The notes under the pieces were generated by a model. That model was not told the DNA's origin and did not search any database. It saw nothing but the letters and a program-made list of their open reading frames with translations. A program made the translations under genes and the position numbers. A stretch of DNA of 64,000 bases from the NCBI RefSeq assembly GCF_001682865.1, contig NZ_MAQX01000033.1:310001-374000 (forward strand), given 5' to 3'. The stretch is from Bacillus sp. FJAT-26390 (GTDB lineage: Bacteria; Bacillota; Bacilli; Paenibacillales; Paenibacillaceae). Below, one piece after another: positions 36,124-42,878 of the stretch (its first letter is position 1; the number at the start of each line of letters is the position of its first letter).

Positions 36124-36642
36124 TTGAATATCGCTTTCACATTCACATTATGCCTAAATATTTTCAGCGGTTTAGTGCTTCTTTCCTGCTTGTACTATGA
36201 ATTTAAACAATATCAGATGAACAAAAATTCCAATTATATCGTACATATTCATCATCACACTTTGTTTATAACAAACATGAAGCTAGTTATACTAGTGCTC
36301 GCTTACACAGCTGCTATTACAGCATTATGGCTGCTATTTTTCTTTGGCGTAAGCGAGATTATTCATAAACACTGGTTTGCATTTGGTTATCTTTTATTTC
36401 TTACGCTAATCATCTCTCGCGATAAAATAACGTTTTCGATTGGGCATGACGGAATATATTTGAATACCAAGCTGACGCCTTGGCACGATATTGTACAGTA
36501 TCATTTAGAGGAATCTAACCGTTTCGAAAATAAGCTTTCATTAGAGATCAAAACAAAAAATGATGTTTTAAGAGGAACTATCCCCGCCGATTCAAAAACA
36601 AAACTGATTGATCTGCTTCAACATATTCCAAGCAATGCTTAA
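36124..36642 (+). CDS. Membrane protein of unknown function (172 aa)
   Basis: TTG start at 36124, ten bases after GAGG. Three membrane helices (about residues 3-24, 54-75 and 82-96), then a cytoplasmic domain ITFSIGHDGIYLNTKLTPW followed by a Lys/Glu-rich end. The layout recalls small DUF5673/PH-like membrane proteins of Firmicutes; this is only a resemblance. It is 34 nt after the LuxR-type gene and probably co-transcribed. Last gene of the AT-rich island. Confidence 0.6.
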   Translation: MNIAFTFTLCLNIFSGLVLLSCLYYEFKQYQMNKNSNYIVHIHHHTLFITNMKLVILVLAYTAAITALWLLFFFGVSEIIHKHWFAFGYLLFLTLIISRDKITFSIGHDGIYLNTKLTPWHDIVQYHLEESNRFENKLSLEIKTKNDVLRGTIPADSKTKLIDLLQHIPSNA

Positions 36643-36676
36643 TCATTAAACAAGCAATCTTGCCATTACATCCTCA

Positions 36677-36727
36677 AAAACAAAAAAAACAGCAGCCCCA
36701 GGTCCCCCCTCGGTCTACTGTTTTTGC
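36677..36727. terminator. Bidirectional terminator
   Basis: AAAACAGCAG...CTACTGTTTT with an inner CC/GG-rich stem; T tracts on both strands. Separates the AT-rich island from the sugar isomerase gene. Confidence 0.7.
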
Positions 36728-36730
36728 TTT

Positions 36731-37555
36731 TTACACCCGTCCGCGAATCCCATCTATATAGGCTTTTGACTGTGCCATTTGATGCTCCTTCGCTTCCTCC
36801 ATAATGATGTGTACATGCGGCTTATATTGATTAAGAAGCTTCATATACAGCTCATAATTCATCTGCCCAAGCCCAGCCGTAACGGTTGCAAGCTCGCCGC
36901 TGTCTTGAAGAATACGATCCTTCGCGTGAGCCGCAATGATGCGGCTGCCCAGCAGCTCGAATGCTTCCTCAATGACATGGTCCTGCTCTGCAAAATTAGC
37001 GGCCGTCAGCAGATTGCCGGGATCAATCACGACACCGATATTGGAGGATGGAACCTCCTCCAGCATGCGGGCAAGCTCGGGGGCAGATCCAATCAAATGG
37101 CCGTGCGCCGCTTCTAAGCCAACAAAGACGCCCCATTTCTCGGCTTCCCAGGCAAGCTCCTCAAGCGTGGCTTTCATGACTGACCAGTCACGTTCGGTGT
37201 AATCGTCGCCTTCATTCCGCCCCGTTTCCGCTGCAACCATAGGCGCCCCAAAAAACTTGGCATAGCGCAGAAGCTCCTTGAATCGGTTCACGTTAGCGCG
37301 GCGAACCTCCTCGTTGCGATCGAACAAATGCACGTAGCAGCCAAGCACCGATATCGCTACGCCGTTCTTATCGAATTGCTCGCCGATTGCATTTGCAAGG
37401 CCCGGACTTATGTTGCCGGGCTTGCTGAAATCAACGTCGCTAATTGCCTTCCATAAAGCAAGCTGCACATGGCTGAAGCCGCTTGCCGCTACTTTTGGAG
37501 CAAGCTCCTTATAGGGCAAGCTTCCGAATAAATGGGCCAATACACCGACTGACAT
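36731..37555 (-). CDS. Sugar phosphate isomerase/epimerase family protein
   Basis: 274-residue TIM barrel of the AP-endonuclease-2/xylose-isomerase-like family (IolE, tagatose-3-epimerase type). Metal-ligand positions are visible: Glu in VFVGLEAAHGH, Asp/His in IGVVIDPGNLL and IIAAHAKD, Glu in HIIMEEAKE. Cytosolic, no signal peptide. SD AAGGAG eight bases before the ATG. It stands alone between a terminator and yidC; the sugar substrate is not deducible. Confidence 0.9.
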   Translation of the reverse strand: MSVGVLAHLFGSLPYKELAPKVAASGFSHVQLALWKAISDVDFSKPGNISPGLANAIGEQFDKNGVAISVLGCYVHLFDRNEEVRRANVNRFKELLRYAKFFGAPMVAAETGRNEGDDYTERDWSVMKATLEELAWEAEKWGVFVGLEAAHGHLIGSAPELARMLEEVPSSNIGVVIDPGNLLTAANFAEQDHVIEEAFELLGSRIIAAHAKDRILQDSGELATVTAGLGQMNYELYMKLLNQYKPHVHIIMEEAKEHQMAQSKAYIDGIRGRV

Positions 37556-37569
37556 CTGATCGTCTCCTT

Positions 37570-38394
37570 TTAAACGCTGCCTTTAAGCGCAACCTCCACC
37601 TTCGGCGAGTACACTCTTTTGGCTAGGTAGGATTGCGCAATCATGAACAAACCGCCTGTTACCCAGTAAAGCGAGATAGCCGCAGGCGCTGACAATGCAA
37701 ACACACCCATTAGAATCGGGGATAAGTAGCCCATGAAAGCAAGCTGCTTCTGCTGTGCGGCATTTGCGTTCGGCTGTGCCGTTTGCGACACCTTGAATTG
37801 GACAAAGTAAACGAGCGCCGCAACAATAGGAAGCACAATATCAGGCGAGCCAAGCTTAAACCAAAGGAAGGAATGATCCGCCAGCTCCGGAGTCAGCTTG
37901 ATCGCTGAATAGAGACCCATTAATATCGGCATTTGAATGAGCATCGGCAAACAGCCAATCGCAAGCGGATTTACCTGATGCTTCTGGTACAGCTGCATCG
38001 TTTCCTGCTGCAGCTTCTGTTTGGAAGCGGCATCCGTTTTGCTTTTGTATTTATCTTGGAGCTGCTTCAATTCCGGCTGAAGAGCCGCCATCTTCGTTTT
38101 CATTTGATTTTGCGAGCGATACTGGCGCATCATAAGCGGCAGCAAAATAAGTCTGATAATAAGCGTAATGCCAATAATCGCGAAGCCGTAATTACCGCCG
38201 AACATATCGGCGAGATATTGAAGCACCGTTGATAGCGGGTAAATCACATAGTGGTTAAATATCCCTGGCGTGCTGCCGTCAATCGTACCGCTAGCCGTAC
38301 TACATCCGCTTACCAATAGTAAAACTGCCAGCATCATGCCGGCCAATAACACACGTCCATATTTTAATGAAGGGAATACATTGCTCTTTTGCAT
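37570..38394 (-). CDS. yidC: YidC/OxaA membrane protein insertase
   Basis: 274-residue lipoprotein insertase of the bacillus SpoIIIJ/YqjG type. Signal peptide with lipobox VSGC. Core: YGFAIIGITLIIRLILLPLM with the conserved Arg in helix 1, QKLQQETMQLYQKHQVNP (coiled C1 region), GCLPMLIQMPILMGLY, and the late helices FALSAPAAISLYWVTGG. It inserts membrane proteins alone or with Sec. The ATG at 38394 is six bases after GAGGAGG. That SD lies inside a hairpin (38401-38437), and the start lies within the end of a MifM-like ORF. The arrangement matches B. subtilis yqjG (yidC2), which is induced when SpoIIIJ activity falls, so this copy is probably the regulated paralogue (inference). Confidence 0.95.
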   Translation of the reverse strand: MQKSNVFPSLKYGRVLLAGMMLAVLLLVSGCSTASGTIDGSTPGIFNHYVIYPLSTVLQYLADMFGGNYGFAIIGITLIIRLILLPLMMRQYRSQNQMKTKMAALQPELKQLQDKYKSKTDAASKQKLQQETMQLYQKHQVNPLAIGCLPMLIQMPILMGLYSAIKLTPELADHSFLWFKLGSPDIVLPIVAALVYFVQFKVSQTAQPNANAAQQKQLAFMGYLSPILMGVFALSAPAAISLYWVTGGLFMIAQSYLAKRVYSPKVEVALKGSV

Positions 38395-38687
38395 AAAAAT
38401 CCTCCTCGTTTGTTTGAAAGTTTCTGAGCAAACGAGGCGGAGCAATCTGCTATGTCGTCATCGGGTGATTCCTTTCGCTTCACCTTCCTTGCGAGCCAGT
38501 GATGCAGCGGAACGGTATGAATCAGAACTTGCGGCAGCGAAATATATAAAACACTGATGACTTGGTTTCGCTCCCAATACTCATAAGCGCCAGTATGCAA
38601 GTGAGAAGCATAAGCATAGGCCAAGGAACAAAGGAGACTAATCGAAATCAAATACGGTATGACGTCATGCAGCTCGAGTTCGAACAA
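38364..38687 (-). CDS. mifM: MifM-like nascent-chain sensor (leader peptide for yidC)
   Basis: 107-codon ORF starting at TTG 38687, eight bases after GGGAGG (or GTG 38696, which is too close). Hydrophobic segments at residues ~9-27 and 43-61. Then HHWLARKVKRKESPDDDIAD (residues 62-81), which parallels the B. subtilis MifM arrest region as I recall it: Trp73, then RKV, an Arg, SP at 82-83 and the acidic cluster 86-89. Unlike B. subtilis, the ORF does not stop there but runs through the yidC SD and 31 nt into yidC. The 5' arm of the SD-locking hairpin begins four codons after Asp78. Predicted role: the ribosome stalls when membrane insertion of the leader fails, opening the hairpin and inducing yidC. 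Sequence evidence is strong, function inferred. Confidence 0.75.
   Translation of the reverse strand: MFELELHDVIPYLISISLLCSLAYAYASHLHTGAYEYWERNQVISVLYISLPQVLIHTVPLHHWLARKVKRKESPDDDIADCSASFAQKLSNKRGGFLCKRAMYSLH
38400..38440 (-). promoter_or_regulatory. Hairpin sequestering the yidC ribosome binding site
   Basis: On the minus strand CCTCGTTTG (38437-38429) pairs with CAAACGAGG (38412-38404), a perfect 9-bp stem. After a G.A mismatch, three more pairs take in the remaining SD bases, so all of GAGGAGG (38407-38401) is covered. The 5' arm is coding sequence of the MifM-like ORF (codons for Ser83-Phe86). A ribosome paused over the acidic codons at 38462-38445 would block or melt this arm. Confidence 0.75.
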
Positions 38688-38823
38688 TGTATTCACCTCC
38701 CTTCCTTATTAGCTATCATCCAATACGGCTTGCGAAGAGCACCGTTTCGCCCCGAAGCTATATTCATCTAAAATAGATTTCATTCTATCTGGATATTATA
38801 ACAGTTATTCTCACTAAGTTACG

Positions 38824-38897
38824 AATAACCAAATTACGAAAATGTTACAAACCCTCAATAGTTGGTTATTTACAAAGGATAGCGAACACCCTATACT
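38824..38897 (+). promoter_or_regulatory. Promoter with inverted repeat for the amino-acid ABC transporter
   Basis: -35 TTTACA (38869-38874), 17-nt spacer, -10 TATACT (38892-38897). The inverted repeat AATAACCAA (38824-38832) / TTGGTTATT (38862-38870) has its right arm ending on the -35, a likely operator (repressor or looping site). No riboswitch motif seen in the 52-nt leader. Confidence 0.7.
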
Positions 38898-38948
38898 TTC
38901 TAATGTTGCAGTCACCAAAGACAATTACAGAAGAAGAAAGAGGACGAC

Positions 38949-40448
38949 ATGAATCGAAAAAAGCTAAAAATCATTTATTTATCACTCATAACCGCAACGA
39001 TTCTGTTTCTTGCCCTTGGACAAGTCTTTCCCATGGGAGCAGACGGCTCTAATTCCGTAAGCGCAGAAAGCGCATCTAATACGGCGAGTGCCGGGCAGAA
39101 AAAGAAGCTCATCATGGGCACCTCAGCCGATTATCCCCCTTACGAGAGCGTTGACGCTAAAAATAGCGGCGAAATCGTCGGCTTGGATATCGATATAGCC
39201 AAGTATATCACCAGCCAGCTCGGTTATGAACTGGAAATCGCAAACATGGATTTCAATGGTCTTATTGCCGCGCTGCAAACCGGCCGCGTCGACTTTGTGA
39301 TGTCCGCAATGTCCGCTACGGATGAGCGAAAGAAGAGCATCGATTTCTCAGACAGCTATTACGCAGCCCGCAATACGATCGTATCTAAAAAATCTGCGCC
39401 GCTCGAAACGGAAGAGTCGCTCTCCGGCAAAAAAATCGGCACCCAGCTAGGCTCCACGCAGGATCTATATGCGGAAACCATTAAAGGCGCCGTTCTCAAA
39501 AAACTCAATAAAATTCCCGATCTCATCCAAGAGCTTAACTCCGGCCGCATCGATGCAGCGATCGTTGAGGACGCCGTAGCGATTGAGATGACTAGCCTTA
39601 ACCCGGATCTAGTGATGAATTTCCTGCCAGCAGAATCTGCGGAAAACGGCTATGCCATCGCATTTCCAAAGCAATCGGCCATCGTAAGCGAGTTTAACGG
39701 CGTGCTTGCCGAAATGAAGCAAAAAGGCGAGCTCGATAAAATCGTGGAGAAATGGTTTCCTGACGGCAAGGATAAGTCCGCTTCCCTTCTCAACATCGAC
39801 TTCAGCATCCTTAAGGGCTACATTCCCTATATTCTGAAAGGCGTATACGTAACTTTGCTCTTTACACTTGTTTCGGCGCTTTTTGGACTGGTGTGGGGAA
39901 CGGTTTTGTCATTGTTCAAAATATCCGGCGTTAAGCCGCTCGAATGGTTCGCGACTGCCTATACGTCTGTATTCCGCGGCACGCCGCTGCTTATACAGCT
40001 GATGATTATTTATTACGCGACACCGCAGATTTTCAATTATGACATTCCTGCGTTATTGGCCGCCGGCCTTGCTTTCGGCCTTAACTCATCTGCTTATTTA
40101 TCCGAAACGATTCGCGGCGGCATTATGGCCGTGGACAAAGGGCAGCGCGAGGCTGCCATCGCGCTCGGCATTCCTTATCGGACCATGATGCTGCGCATTA
40201 TTTTCCCGCAGGCGCTTCGTACGATTTTGCCGGCGCTCGTGAATGAATGTATCGCTTTGCTCAAAGAATCGTCGCTCGTATCCGTCATTGGCGTAGCCGA
40301 TTTGATGCGGCGTGCAGACGTTGTACGCTCCGATACATTTAGATCGCTAGAGGTTCTCTTGTTTATTGCAGCTATTTATTATGTGCTAGTCCTTATCTTA
40401 ACTTCGTTTGCCCGTAAGCTTGAAAGGAGGCTGCGTCGCAGTGATTAA
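38949..40448 (+). CDS. Polar amino-acid ABC transporter, fused binding protein and permease
   Basis: 499 residues in one chain: N-terminal membrane anchor/signal segment (about 8-25), a Ser/Ala-rich linker, then a periplasmic-type amino-acid-binding domain (~53-275: MGTSADYPPYESVD, GLDIDIAKYI, VDFVMSAMSATDERKKSIDFS). The C-terminal permease domain (~285-495) has EAA-type motif REAAIALGIPYRTMMLRIIFPQALR. Such SBP-permease fusions of the GlnPQ type are known in Firmicutes. The fused receptor stays on the outer face of the membrane. Exact amino acid unknown. Well-formed promoter with inverted repeat upstream; the ATPase gene overlaps the 3' end. Confidence 0.93.
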   Translation: MNRKKLKIIYLSLITATILFLALGQVFPMGADGSNSVSAESASNTASAGQKKKLIMGTSADYPPYESVDAKNSGEIVGLDIDIAKYITSQLGYELEIANMDFNGLIAALQTGRVDFVMSAMSATDERKKSIDFSDSYYAARNTIVSKKSAPLETEESLSGKKIGTQLGSTQDLYAETIKGAVLKKLNKIPDLIQELNSGRIDAAIVEDAVAIEMTSLNPDLVMNFLPAESAENGYAIAFPKQSAIVSEFNGVLAEMKQKGELDKIVEKWFPDGKDKSASLLNIDFSILKGYIPYILKGVYVTLLFTLVSALFGLVWGTVLSLFKISGVKPLEWFATAYTSVFRGTPLLIQLMIIYYATPQIFNYDIPALLAAGLAFGLNSSAYLSETIRGGIMAVDKGQREAAIALGIPYRTMMLRIIFPQALRTILPALVNECIALLKESSLVSVIGVADLMRRADVVRSDTFRSLEVLLFIAAIYYVLVLILTSFARKLERRLRRSD

Positions 40449-41163
40449 TGTTACCGACTTAACGAAATCCTTCGGCAAAAACCAAGTGCTAAAAGGCATT
40501 ACCACTACAGTAGAACGAGGAGAGGTCGTTGCGCTGATCGGACCATCCGGCTCAGGCAAATCCACCTTCCTTCGTTGCTTGAATATGCTGGAGACACCAA
40601 CCTCCGGCACGATTACGATCGACGGCACGTCCATTACGGACCCAAAAACGGACATTGCAAAGGTCCGCCAGCGGATCGGCATGGTGTTCCAGCATTTTCA
40701 CCTGTTCCCGCATATGACGGTCATCGATAACATTACGTTTGCGCCAACCCAGGTAAAAGGATTGACTACCGAGGAAGCCCGCTCCAAAGCGAAGGAGCTG
40801 CTTGCGCGCGTTGGGCTCTCAGACAAAGCAGACAGCTATCCTTCACGCTTATCCGGCGGGCAAAAGCAGCGGGTGGCGATCGCCCGCAGCCTTGCCATGG
40901 AGCCGGACATTATGCTGTTCGATGAGCCGACCTCGGCGCTCGATCCCGAGATGGTAAAGGAAGTGCTGAACGTTATTCGCAGCCTTGCCGACAGCGGCAT
41001 GACGATGCTGATCGTGACGCATGAGATGAAATTCGCCCGCGAAGCGGCGGATACGATCTATTTCCTCGATGACGGCAAGCTGGTTGAACGGACAAAGCCT
41101 GAGCAGTTTTTCACGCAGCCGCAAAGCGAGCGCGCAGCGCGGTTTTTGGAGCAGGTGCTTTGA
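40441..41163 (+). CDS. Polar amino-acid ABC transporter ATP-binding protein (GlnQ-like)
   Basis: 240-residue ATPase: Walker A GPSGSGKST, Q-loop VFQHFHLFPH, signature LSGGQKQRVAIARSLAMEP, Walker B IMLFDEPTSALDPE, H-loop VTHEMKFA. GTG start at 40441, ten bases after GGAGG, overlapping the fusion gene by 8 nt; the frame also extends to 40408 without reason to use it. Powers the fused binding protein-permease. A strong terminator follows. Confidence 0.95.
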   Translation: MINVTDLTKSFGKNQVLKGITTTVERGEVVALIGPSGSGKSTFLRCLNMLETPTSGTITIDGTSITDPKTDIAKVRQRIGMVFQHFHLFPHMTVIDNITFAPTQVKGLTTEEARSKAKELLARVGLSDKADSYPSRLSGGQKQRVAIARSLAMEPDIMLFDEPTSALDPEMVKEVLNVIRSLADSGMTMLIVTHEMKFAREAADTIYFLDDGKLVERTKPEQFFTQPQSERAARFLEQVL

Positions 41164-41220
41164 TCATAATCAGTCACATCCAGCATGTAAATTGACAGTG
41201 GATGATCCATAATCCAAATA

Positions 41221-41255
41221 AAGCTCTGCGGCTGCAACAGCCGCAGAGCTTTTTC
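41221..41255 (+). terminator. Intrinsic terminator
   Basis: AAAGCTCTGCGGCTG-CAA-CAGCCGCAGAGCTTT followed by TTCTTTA; perfect 15-bp stem after the ABC transporter operon. Confidence 0.95.
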
Positions 41256-41289
41256 TTTACATCAGCGACTCCATCTCTGCAGTCCATAA

Positions 41290-41709
41290 TGTATCGAGGA
41301 GCTTATCCCTTTTGAACAGCGGCTTGCGCCCGTTATCATGGATCAAACGATCGTCACGATCATCGGCAGCACGGAATCTGATCTGGATGCTTTTCACAAT
41401 GCCAAATACGCGCTAACCGAACATCTCCAGCAGCAGATTGCGAGCTACCTTCATGTGCAGGCCAGCCTTCACTATAACGCGAACTATTTGAGCAGCGTTT
41501 TCCGCAAGGAAACGAACTACTCCTTTAGCGAATATTTGTCGATGTACCGGTTCAAAATGACTAAAAAATGGCTGGCGGAAAGCGAGCTGCCAATCAAGGA
41601 TATCGCGGCTAAGCTGCGCTACAACAACCCGCAAAACTTTATTCGCTCCTTCCGCAAGCAGGAGGGGATTACGCCGGGTCAATACCGGGAGAAGAAACGC
41701 TCTATATAG
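41290..41709 (+). pseudogene. AraC-family regulator relic with internal deletion
   Basis: The frame is open from 41290 (after TAA 41287-41289) without an initiator and SD; an internal ATG is at 41338. The first part (PFEQRLAPVIMD...GSTESDLDAFHNAKYAL) resembles the middle domain of large AraC-type membrane regulators. At LHVQASLHYNANYLSSVFRK it jumps into the first HTH, lacking the start of that HTH, and continues to ...NFIRSFRKQEGITPGQYREK. A normal member is 700-800 residues. So it is probably a remnant after 5' loss and an internal deletion; a stand-alone short HTH protein from ATG 41338 is less likely. Confidence 0.65.
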
Positions 41710-41780
41710 CTGGAAATAATAGCAATTTATTTTGGAAGAACCTGTGCTATAATCTTCAAAATGAGAGGGAGGCTATGCGC

Positions 41781-42299
41781 ATGCAGCAACGACCATCAAA
41801 GGAAGAATATATGCCTTACCATGAGCAATATATTGGACTGGTAGGCGAAGGCTCAGTAACGGAAATTCTTGAACAGCAACTGGCAAGTACAACCGAATTG
41901 CTCTCGGATATTCCTGAAGCGCAAGCTGACTACCGCTATGCGGAAGGAAAATGGTCGCTGAAAGAGGTCATCGGCCATATTACGGACAACGAACGCGTGA
42001 TGAGCTACCGCTTGCTTCGAGCAGCGCGCGGCGACAAAACGCCGCTTGCCGGCTATGATCAGGATGAATTTATGAGCGGCTCTACCTTCCAAGACTGGAC
42101 GTTCTCCCAAATTATCGAGGATTACATTTCCGTGCGCCGAGCAACGCTTACGCTGCTGCGCGGCTTATCGGAAGCGGCATGGCATCGCTTCGGAGTATCT
42201 AACGGATCGGAAATTACGGTTAATGCGCTGGCTTATATCATTGCAGGCCATGAGACTCATCATTTGAACATTATTAAAGATAGATATTTAGTGAAGTAG
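41781..42299 (+). CDS. DinB family protein
   Basis: 172-residue four-helix DinB/YfiT-like protein. Metal-binding histidines are visible in LKEVIGHITDNERV and in AYIIAGHETHHLNII (HxxxHH near the C-terminus). Members are thiol-dependent metalloenzymes, often bacillithiol transferases; the particular activity is unknown. GGGAGG is eight bases before ATG 41781 and only two before ATG 41775. An extended -10 promoter (TGCTATAAT, TATAAT at 41748-41753) lies just upstream. Confidence 0.88.
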   Translation: MQQRPSKEEYMPYHEQYIGLVGEGSVTEILEQQLASTTELLSDIPEAQADYRYAEGKWSLKEVIGHITDNERVMSYRLLRAARGDKTPLAGYDQDEFMSGSTFQDWTFSQIIEDYISVRRATLTLLRGLSEAAWHRFGVSNGSEITVNALAYIIAGHETHHLNIIKDRYLVK

Positions 42300-42325
42300 C
42301 GTATTGCCGTTTATCTTTGCCCCAT

Positions 42326-42380
42326 AAAATCATGTATGTAAACCTATTGATGTGATAATATGGTTAACATACATGATTTT
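42326..42380. terminator. Long AT-rich inverted repeat, terminator-like
   Basis: Arms 42326-42344 and 42362-42380 match at 18 of 19 positions (AAAATCATGTATGTAAACC and complement), loop 17 nt, followed by TTTTTT-like T run. It terminates the DinB transcript. Because it lies 24 nt before the DUF1284 start with no other promoter visible, a regulatory role for that gene is possible. Confidence 0.7.
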
Positions 42381-42403
42381 TTAGTTTAAGGAGCTGTAAA
42401 GGG

Positions 42404-42823
42404 ATGACCATTCGATTGCGCGGGCACCATCTGCTTTGTTTACTCGGCTACCGAGGCATGGGGTATTCGGATGATTTTTGCGTCAATATGACTGCCATAT
42501 ATGAAAAGCTGCGCGTGGAGCCGGAAACCGAGGTTGAGATTATAACAGGTCCCGACGACGTATGCAAAGCATACCCGCCAGATAAAGCTTATCACTGCGA
42601 AGGAACGGTATACGGCCTCGATGCGGACGTACTTGCAAAGCTTGGACTAAGAGCAGGCGAGCGCGGCAGCTGGCAGTCCATCTGCGACCGCGTAGCCAAG
42701 GTTATGGTGCCGGAAGATATCAGCCATCTCTGCACCACCTGTCCATGGGAGAAATATGGCGTCTGCGCGGAGGGAGTCGGACTGCTTGCAGAGGGCAAGT
42801 CGCTTCCGAAAGTAGGCGCGTAA
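42404..42823 (+). CDS. DUF1284 domain protein
   Basis: 139 residues. Begins with the family hallmark RLRGHHLLCLLGYRGMGYS and contains Cys residues spaced as CKAYPP...YHCEG, then CDRV and LCTTCPWEKYGVC near the C-terminus; a CxxC...C set suggests metal or Fe-S binding. Cytosolic. SD AAGGAG ten bases upstream. Family function unknown; the HH and cysteine pattern suggests a metalloprotein. Confidence 0.88.
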   Translation: MTIRLRGHHLLCLLGYRGMGYSDDFCVNMTAIYEKLRVEPETEVEIITGPDDVCKAYPPDKAYHCEGTVYGLDADVLAKLGLRAGERGSWQSICDRVAKVMVPEDISHLCTTCPWEKYGVCAEGVGLLAEGKSLPKVGA

Positions 42824-42830
42824 AAAGATG

Positions 42831-42872
42831 AATGCGGTAAGGAGATGCCTTAGCATTGCTCCTTGCCGCATT
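42831..42872. terminator. Bidirectional terminator
   Basis: AATGCGGTAAGGA (42831-42843) against TCCTTGCCGCATT (42860-42872), then TTTGCATTT; between convergent DUF1284 and serS genes. Confidence 0.85.
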
Positions 42873-42878
42873 TTGCAT

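Noticed and set aside
33908..36642. Prophage or insertion element
   Set aside because: No integrase, transposase, terminal inverted repeat or phage structural gene could be found despite the odd composition.
38697..38948. Riboswitch ahead of the amino-acid transporter
   Set aside because: No SAM, lysine, glycine or T-box consensus found; the leader is only about 50 nt, leaving the inverted repeat as the likely control site.
40408..40448. ABC ATPase start at 40408
   Set aside because: No SD for that codon, whereas GTG 40441 has GGAGG ten bases upstream and gives the usual N-terminus of GlnQ-type ATPases.
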